This document shows, in pieces, positions 56,970 through 64,000 of a stretch of 64,000 nt of DNA. The stretch lies in assembly GCA_032358165.1 (NCBI GenBank), contig JAALGY010000041.1, forward strand, positions 2,232,001 to 2,296,000, written 5' to 3'. Numbering within the stretch: position 1 is the stretch's first letter; every line of letters begins with the position of its first letter. The notes beneath the pieces are model-generated. The model ran no database searches and was not told the origin of the DNA. It saw only the letters and a list, made by a program, of their open reading frames with translations. The position numbers and the translations under genes are program-made. The DNA is from Diplosphaera chodatii. Taxonomy: Eukaryota > Chlorophyta > Trebouxiophyceae > Prasiolales > Stichococcaceae.

Positions 56970-58947
56970 ATGGCTTCTACTCAAAGCGTTGCGAATGTGC
57001 CACTGCCATGCGCTGTGGAGATATCACCGCAGCAGGCGCACGGCTTGGCAACCCTGCCGCGAGATGTGCAGCTGTGCATTCTGTCCGGCTGTGGGACCCC
57101 GGACCTGGCAGCGGTGTCGGTGACCTGCTCGCACCTGCGAGCCGTGGCGCAGACGGACGAGCTGTGGCGCTCCGCCGCTGATCGCGCCGTTGCATGGAAG
57201 CCCGCCCTGGCCGATTTGCTGCGTGCCGTCATTGCGCACACGCACTGGCTGCCGCAGCGGCCTCCAGCCGCGGGGCGCAGCTCTCGATGTGGCACGCCAG
57301 CGCCCGCGATGCGAAAGGTTGACGGCGATGCTGTGCATCAGCCGGTGGCGGACGGTGGGGAGTGGCTCCTCACTCGCACCGCCAGCCAACTGCGTGAGTG
57401 CACCGGCCCTGCTGACCACGCCGTGTACTTGAGGCAGCACAGGGGCAGAGAGTACATTATCGCGCCCAGCTGGCGGCTTATGACCGCCACGTCTCAGGCC
57501 TCAGCAAGATGGGGGGTATCTGCAGGCCTACTGAGCATCCAGCTGCGGCACACGCAGCTCGGCGTGCCCGAGGCGTGCCTGTCATTCTGTCGAGACGTGC
57601 TGCAGCTTTGGCTGGTGAGTGGAGAACTCTGTTGAGACGTGCTCCAGCTCTGGCTGATGAGTGGAAAGACCGGGGAACATCACTGACATGTGCCAGTTGT
57701 TTAGTAGAGCGTGACAAGCACCAGGAGACCCTGCATGCATAACCTGATGCTCATCTTATTGCAGGATCAGGGACAGCCACTTACTACAAACTCGGAAGCG
57801 ATACTGCACAGCCATTTCGCGCTGAGGAACCGGAATCACCTGCAGCATTTTCTGCAGACCTTCCGCATCGCGGCCACGCTGGTTGCTGACAGCATTGCCC
57901 TGCAGCTGCGGGCGCTGCTCATGACCAGCAGCAGGTGCTGCTGCTGCACGGCTACCCTTGCCTGTTTGAACAGCTTTCATGACGTTTCACACTGACACCG
58001 TGGCATGCTGCAGAAGGGCATGTGTGTCATGCCTGTTGCGCAGTTGCCGGATATGTGCAAAGACTGGTGGCTGCAATGGTGCAATGTCCCTGCCTGACGG
58101 GTGGAAGGGCGCCCCTGCAGGTTGCCAACGGGGCGGTCACCAGCTTCAGGGCATGCGTGGCGTCTGGTGCACGCGGCGGCGGCGGCGTACAATGCATGGC
58201 TCCGCAGCGTGGCGTCGGCGGTCGGCAGCATGCACCTCATGCGGGCGGGCGTCGACCCCCTCGGCGACCTGAACATGGTTCGCGGCGGGGCGGCAGCCTT
58301 CAGATCCCAGGTACAGGCGTCACTTCCCGAGCAAACCAGCATGATCGAACCCTGCATGGGCGCTTTGGGCCCCCTCCGCAATAAGTATATGACGCACGCA
58401 GGGACACGGGTTCAGCTGTGCGCTTCTTTCACATACTGCTACCCAACGTTGTCCTTCCGAAGTAATTGTCCCCAGTGAAGACCGCCTTTGTCGAGATGCA
58501 CGGCATACATCAGGATGGATCATCTTGACGATGAACCTTCTTGCAACACAGGTGTTGCTGGCGTACTGCATACGAGGGGAGCTGCAGCGCAGCGCCGCCA
58601 GCGCCATCTGGCGCATGTACAAGCTGCCCGGCGGCGAGCTCGGTCAGTCGGCAGCCCCTGCAGCGGATGTGGTGCTGGTGCAGCGTCTGGCCATGGAATA
58701 CGGCAGCTCAGAGGCTGCGACGGAAGACCAGCAGCAGCGTGCGGTGACGGCGGAAGCACTGTCAGATGAAGTGGCGGCGATGGCGCGGCTGCTTGACGCC
58801 TTTGACGTGACGGACGAGCGCCGCAGCTACTGGTGGAACCGCGATGGGACGCATGCGGCGGGGCGGCTGCAGAGGCACTTTGGCTTTGTGTTGCGGGCCG
58901 GACAGGACCTCAGCATCGCAAGAGAAGGACGGGCGTCATCACAATGA
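56970..58947 (+). CDS. F-box protein
   Basis: ATG 56970 opens a single long exon to about 57615 (donor GTGAGT after DVLQLWL). An F-box lies at residues about 28-70: LPRDVQLCILSGCGTPDLAA, CSHLRAVAQTDELWRSAA. Middle exons are about 57766-57930 (ALRNRNHLQHFLQTFRIAATL) and a third ending at 58310 (AYNAWLRSVASAVGSMHLMR, GGAAAFRSQ). The last exon runs from about 58552 to the TGA at 58947 (LAYCIRGELQRSAASAIWRM ... REGRASSQ). The third exon's acceptor is uncertain (58157 gives the best frame). By family, the F-box binds Skp1 in SCF ubiquitin ligases; the C-terminal helical region would recruit substrate but matches no repeat type known to me. The gap 58311-58551 is an intron. Confidence 0.72.
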
Positions 58948-59062
58948 CGTGAAATGACTAGGAGGCAGGGGTGTGAACCTGGTTGAAATGCTGCAGGGGT
59001 TCTGTGCATGCACATGCACTGCATCACGTGTTGCTGCAACGAGGTGCAGTCACCCATCTGCA

Positions 59063-62000
59063 ATGCATGCAGTTTGCAAGCTAGTCAGAGCTGGACGTCG
59101 ACCAATAAGCTTCTGTGACCGTCGGTCACAACACGCGGGGTTGCTCATCAATCCGGCTCCTGTCAGCGTTGCATCACAGCAGCCTTCGCAGGGACCTGTT
59201 CGCTTCCGCGCCATGACGCAGTCGACAGGGCATCAGAATGGGACAGAGGCCGTGACTTCTGAGCCGAAGCCGCTCAATGACACGTTTGACAGCCTGCCGA
59301 CCACGATCTTCGAGCTGATGACGCGCGCCTCGCTGCAGCACAACACCATTAACTTGGGCCAAGGTACAGCGACGGCCAGCACGTGATATAGTGCAAGTGC
59401 GAAGTCTCTTCTTGACCACCTTGTTATGTATCATCCACGGTCGCAGGGTTCCCGGACGATGAGGGACCCGACAGCATGAAGCGCAAGGCAGGCGATGCAC
59501 TGCTGGAGTTTTCAAACCAGGTGAGCTCCACGCGAAACACAAGCTTGGATCTGACAGCATCTCACAAACATGAGCACCGCTGAGCTGTGCGCTCACGGTG
59601 AACCTCCATGTGCATGGTAATGATGCATCCTGCGCTCTGCCACCGTCATCATCTTGACACCCAATGCCACAGTATGCGCCGCTGCTGGGCGTGCCGGAGC
59701 TGCGGCAGGCGGTGGCCACCTACGCGGAGGCGTCCCACCCGGGCATCGCGGTGGACCCCGCTGCCGAGGTGCTCATCACCCTCGGCGCCTCGGAAGCGCT
59801 GGCCTGCGCCATGCTGGCGATGCTGAACCCCGGCGATGAGGTGACCTGCCACCCGTTGCAGCTTGCGCACTGCATGGCTCCTGAGGCGCTTTGGAGCTGG
59901 TAGCGTAGCATACAGACGACACAGGCAGTGCCCGCACTGCTCACAACGATGGCGACGTCTGGCAAACAGACAGTACGCTCATTGGCAGGGCCGGCATGTG
60001 CGACGCAGGTGGTGTTGCTCGATCCTATGTATGACGCATATGGGCCCATGTGCCGACGCGCCGGCGGCGTGCCAAAGCTTGTGCCGCTTGACCCCGAGAC
60101 CTGGGACATCAGGTAGAGCGCAACACTGCGCTGTTGTGACGAGGGACAGCCTGCAAGCTGTGATGGCACTGCTCGCCACCGTGCTGCCACCACACCATGG
60201 ACTTCGCTTCCCTGCTCACCAGGCGAGACGCGCTTGCCACTGCCTTCTCGCCGAACACGAAGGCGCTGCTGCTGAACAGCCCGCACAACCCTACAGGTGA
60301 GCTCAGCCATTCAGAATGCCCCGCCCTGCTCCTGTGGTATCTGCACAGTCTCGCCAGCAGTCCTGCAAGCAGTGTTGGCGGTTCCCTTTCCCGGGGCTGT
60401 TTTCAAGCATCATTGGCTCTGATGTGTCCACACTCTGTCTCTGCAGGGAAGGTGCTGTCAAGGAGCGACCTCGAGTTCATTGCGCAGCTGTGCGTGCAGC
60501 ACAACGTCTACGTCATCTCAGGTGCGCCTGCATCAGCTCTCATCGCTCACTATGCTCACAAGCTGCCATTTGCCAACCGATCGATCACATGGGGGCCAAG
60601 CACATGCCGCTGAAGTATGTTCTGTGACTCGCCCCATGACTCACCCCACATGCAGACGAGGTGTACGAGCACCTGGTGTTTGAGGGGCACGAGCACGTGA
60701 CAATCCGCAGCCTGCCGGGCATGGCGGATAAAGTCGTGCGCATTGGGTCGGCGGGCAAGACCTTCTCGCTGACGGCTTGGAAGGTGGGCAGGGCCTGCAT
60801 GCGAACTGCATGCCTGCGGTTCAGGGTCTAGGGCTGTTTCCTTCTCTCTGAGGTTGCCCCTTGACACACACATACACAAGCTGCACTGACAATTGGACAC
60901 AGTGGCAAGATTGACAGGCCGCAGACAGCTGACATGCGCAGCTGCTCGTTACAGCTCATGTCTGTGTCTGAAACTAGATGGCCGCCATCTGTCATGCAGC
61001 TCTGCACCCTGTCCGGTTTACCCCCTGTTGATGCCCCGCATCTGAAGACCCACACATGCTCAGCGCTGGCAGCATCCAAGGCATTGCGTTGGCGTCGCCT
61101 CCTCTGGGCACCAAAGCATTCAGGTGGTGCCTGCAGATTGGGTGGGTGACCGGACCCGCACGGCTGGTGGGCGCAATCGCAAAGGCGCACCAGTTCGTCA
61201 ACTTCTGCATCCCCAGCAACCTGCAGCGCGCAGTCGCCTTTGGCCTGCAGCACGAGCAGTCCTTCTACCAGTGAGCCCCTGCGCCGCCTCACTGGTGCTG
61301 ACGCTGGGCAGCACCTGAGCAGTTGGCCTGTGTACCTGTTTGCTCTCATAGCATGAGATGCTACACATGACCATGGAGCAATGCAGAACATGTCATCTGG
61401 GCCTTATGCCGCTCATGCGTGCCTTCTCCGAGGAGTGTGCAAGCTCAGGGCAGTCCGCTGTGAGACTGCTGGTGTTTCCATTGGGTCCTGGACTCTGAAC
61501 GGAAGCAAACCACACATGCAGGGGCCTGGGCGCATCGCTACAGGGTCACCGGGAGTACCTGCAGCAGCGGCTGGAGGCTATCGGCTTCCGGGTGCTGCCT
61601 GGCCAGGTGTGCTGCTTCCGTGCTGTCACACTCGCCGCCATCACTTCACGCAGGTCATCAGCACAGCCCACATGAACTGCAGTGCGGCAAAACACACGCG
61701 AAAAGTAGCACCATAGGCCTGGTTATGTGCTGCGGAACATCTTGGAAAGCCCATCAGGCTCTAGCCAACCCAGCCGCTAGCATCTACACAAAACGAATAT
61801 GATGGTTCTGCCCAACATGCAAGTGTCAGCTGGGGCTGCAGGGCACGTACTTCCTGGTGGCGGACATCCGGCCGCTGGCGGGCCGTGGCAGCAGGAAGCA
61901 GCAGCATGACGCTGGCGTGGCCAGCGGCATCGCCAGCAGCGACGGCAGCGCAGCGCAGAACAGGACTGGAGACAGTCGTGACCCCAGCGCAGATGGTGCA

Positions 62001-62349
62001 GCTGCAAAGGAGACGGATGTGTCCTTCTGTCAGCGGCTCACAGTCGAGGCCGGCGTGACACTCATACCAGTAAGGCCTTGTTCAAATTGAAGACACCATA
62101 GCCTCCAGCAAACAAATTTGCGCTGCCAACTGCATAGACGTGGGCAGCCTCCTAGTGATGGCTTTGCGCCAGCTGCCGTCTGTGATGTGTTGCCAGCGAT
62201 GCAGACAGACACCTGGAACTGCATCACCGCAGGTCAGCGCCTTCTACAGCAGCCCAGACCCGCCGCACCATCTCGTGAGGTTCTGCTTCTGCAAAAACAT
62301 GGACAAGCTCCGGCGAGCGTGCGATCAGCTGGAGGAGTATTTCAGGTGA
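59063..62349 (+). CDS. PLP-dependent class I/II aminotransferase (kynurenine/glutamine transaminase K type)
   Basis: Exons: 59063 or 59213-59363, 59447-59520, 59673-59840, 60009-60112, about 60196-60296, 60447-60521, 60656-60783, 61137-61270, 61522-61606, 61842-62069, 62233-62349 (TGA). Fold-type I signatures: TINLGQGFPDDEGP, LLGVPELRQAVATY, EVLITLGASEALAC, ALLLNSPHNPTGK (substrate-binding Asn), VISDEVYEHLVF, and RIGSAGKTFSLTAWKIGWV with the Schiff-base Lys. It ends LVRFCFCKNMDKLRRACDQL. Family role: transamination of kynurenine, glutamine, Met or cysteine conjugates with 2-oxo acids. ATG 59213 gives about 454 aa; ATG 59063 adds 50 basic, Ser-rich residues that could target an organelle. An insert of about 45 residues (Gln/Ser/Asp/Ala) splits the exon at 61842. 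No AG acceptor fits the exon at 60196. Confidence 0.87.
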
Positions 62350-63264
62350 CACACGCCTGAGCGTGTGAGCAGCAGCGTACTCTTCCTGGGTGTGGCGAGC
62401 CCCAGGGTAATTCAGTGAGTGCTGGTACTGAAACTCAAGTGATGCGGCCATTGATGAAGAGCGACATAGCCTAAACAATTATTGTCGTCAGGCTCCAATT
62501 TGATTACATTCTTTGTATAACATTTGAGTCACACGACACCATAGCTCCAGCAGTCCCCAGTTTTGCAGCCTCAGTGCAGGTTCCTAGTCTTTGACACATG
62601 CCATTGACCATGCTGAGTTTACAATCTCAAAACATTGTTCCACTGCAACCAAACTGCATTCAAACCACTTGCTCTGTGCTTACTGCGAGCTGTGGAAGTG
62701 AGCATATTCAACGGCTGCCAGATTACCCGGCACTCTATCTGGGCAAATTACGGCAGCAGTGATAGTCATGCCTATGTTCAACACTGGGGAACATTATCAT
62801 CTTAAACCTGCAGCGCAATGCACGTCTGCAGTTTGGGACTCCGCACTTTCTATCACCTAGGTACAGGCTTGCAACGTGTTGTGGTCTGGCACCACAACCT
62901 GTACGCTCACACACTCTTGACGCAAACCAACGTTTACCTCATTTTGCAGAGTGCTGACATCGAACCGAAGCACCAGCGAGCTGAGCGCTGCCACAGCGAC
63001 CCTCAAGGCAGTTGGCCGGTCAGTCAAGGTTGAACATGACCTGCATCAGATACAACAGGACGTCCTGTTGTGAGATCTGCTGCGAGTTGTATACCGCAGA
63101 CTGTTGTACCGCAGACTGTTGTATACCGCAGACTCCGCACAAACAGGACCACCCTCGATGGATCGCATGTGGGAAGGCAGCCCCATAGCTATGGTTACCT
63201 GGTGAACATTGTCCTGCGACAGCGTTGGTAAATGAATTCCTGCAAGGATCTCAACAAGCTTGGG
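62350..63264. other. Convergent 3' intergenic region
   Basis: Between the aminotransferase (+) and polyol dehydrogenase (-) stops. AT-richer and non-coding. Contains a small three-copy repeat at 63087-63134. Confidence 0.4.
63087..63134. repeat. Short imperfect tandem repeat
   Basis: Three copies of TTGTATACCGCAGACTG in a row; the middle copy lacks the AT after TTGT. The unit is 15-17 bases. Confidence 0.75.
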
Positions 63265-63778
63265 TCACAGGCCCACCTTGACTGCCCCCGTCTGGGCTGA
63301 CCGCGCAGCGCAGTCGAAGCCGTCGGTGACACCCTGCGCGCTGAAGCCGAAGCGGTGCGTGATCATCGGCATCACGTCCACCGCCCCGCGCCCCAGCAGC
63401 TCCAGGCACAGCGGCCACTGCAGACACACCTCAATTTATCCACAGGGTTGCAGCCACTCTACAGGAGTCGATAGGGCCCGTTGTTGGGCATCACTGCATC
63501 GCTGTTTGCCACACTGACTTCATGTACAGCGGCCTCCGCATGCACACAGCCTGCACATCACACAAGCACGAGGTGCTTCGGTGTCGACAGTTCAGTGCTG
63601 CCTCCGCCTGCAGTCTGCAGCTGCTGCTCATGCGAAGCCGCACCGTGTTGACGTAGCGGAAGGAGGAGACGATATCGATCTCGTGGATCTGGGCGTGCGT
63701 CATGTCCAGGCGGTGCACCTCGGAGCCCATGCCCACCAGAACCGCCCGACCCCCGGCTCGGCATGCCCGCATTGCCGC
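63265..63778 (-). CDS. Zinc-type polyol (sorbitol/L-iditol-like) dehydrogenase, C-terminal exons
   Basis: Two exons are visible: 63778-63644 and 63417-63265 (TGA), with the N-terminal part beyond the right edge. They read AAMRACRAGGRAVLVGMGSE, THAQIHEIDIVSSFRYVNT, then after splicing WPLCLELLGRGAVDVMPMIT, HRFGFSAQGVTDGFDC and AVKVGL. This is the end of the NAD-binding domain and the final helices of medium-chain sorbitol/L-idonate dehydrogenases, where FRY-N-W-P and THRF are conserved. The catalytic zinc site and cofactor loop are outside the window, so substrate and NAD or NADP preference cannot be judged. 63779-64000 looks like intron only. Confidence 0.82.
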
Positions 63779-64000
63779 CTGCAGAATAATGAAAAGAGCG
63801 CGAATTCGATGTAGGTCTGAGTATGGTGATGGGGTACACGGGATCGGTTGCCTGTGTGGGGAAGCCCGTGTGCCTGGTCTGCCGGCAACATGCGGGGCCA
63901 TCTGCGAGGAGCTGCACACTGCTAAGGCACACCAGTCCCGCACCGGTGCGACGGTAGGCGAGTCCACACTTCACAGATGCATGTCCTTTCCCAGGACACA
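63779..64000. other. Probable intron of the polyol dehydrogenase gene
   Basis: No reverse-strand frame here matches the expected NAD-binding segment upstream of the AAMRACRAGG exon, so this is most likely one intron continuing past the window end. Confidence 0.4.

Overview
The window is nuclear DNA of a green alga (Chlorophyta), from a chlorellalean, sphaeroplealean or similar lineage that cannot be fixed from sequence alone. The reasons are: genes cut into many short GC-rich exons with strongly G/C-ending codons; introns of about 70-300 bp, less GC-rich, with donors such as GTGAGT, GTGCGC and GTGGGC and acceptors that are almost always TGCAG or CGCAG; long homopolymeric Ala/Gln/Gly/Ser/Asp stretches; and plant- or alga-type families (SBP-box factor, AZG purine permease, plant-type enoyl-CoA hydratase 2, SnRK2-like kinase fold, EXS protein). 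No bacterial operon, CRISPR array, prophage, rRNA or tRNA gene was seen.

Layout, left to right. (1) 1-1604 (+): 3' part of a glycosyltransferase-like gene. (2) 2371-6231 (+): a pseudokinase with a Ser-rich N-terminus. (3) 8338-12644 (+): an SBP-box transcription factor in 11 exons, with an apparent one-base deletion inside the zinc-finger exon. (4) 13615-15538 (-): peroxisomal enoyl-CoA hydratase 2 ending in Ala-Lys-Leu. (5) 16848-20693 (-): secreted FAD-dependent amine-oxidase-like protein. (6) 21353-29799 (-): a very large tomosyn/Lgl-type WD40 protein with a C-terminal SNARE-like segment. (7) 30586-39662 (+): a SNF2 helicase with an internal RING finger, about 31 exons. (8) 40328-43791 (-): EXS-domain membrane protein without an SPX domain. 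(9) 44943-47226 (+): SYLF-domain protein. (10) 47988-55653 (-): AZG-type purine permease followed by an in-frame hydrophilic tail of about 535 residues. (11) 56970-58947 (+): F-box protein. (12) 59063 or 59213-62349 (+): PLP-dependent kynurenine/glutamine-type aminotransferase. (13) 63265-63778 and beyond (-): C-terminus of a zinc-type polyol dehydrogenase, running off the right edge.

The genes do not form one pathway. They alternate in strand, giving divergent promoter spacers (29.8-30.6, 43.8-44.9 and 55.7-57.0 kb) and convergent 3' ends (12.6-13.6, 39.7-40.3, 47.2-48.0 and 62.3-63.3 kb). Exon limits were derived by matching reading phase across GT-AG (occasionally GC-AG) junctions. Where phases close exactly (pseudokinase, SBP except one exon, ECH2, AZG, SYLF) the models are good to a base or so. 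For the tomosyn, SNF2, EXS and FAD-oxidase genes some internal limits are approximate. The most unusual items are the pseudokinase with every catalytic motif replaced, the AZG permease with a doubled length, the SBP reading-frame break, and the Cys/His-rich and repeat-bearing N-terminus of the SNF2-RING protein.
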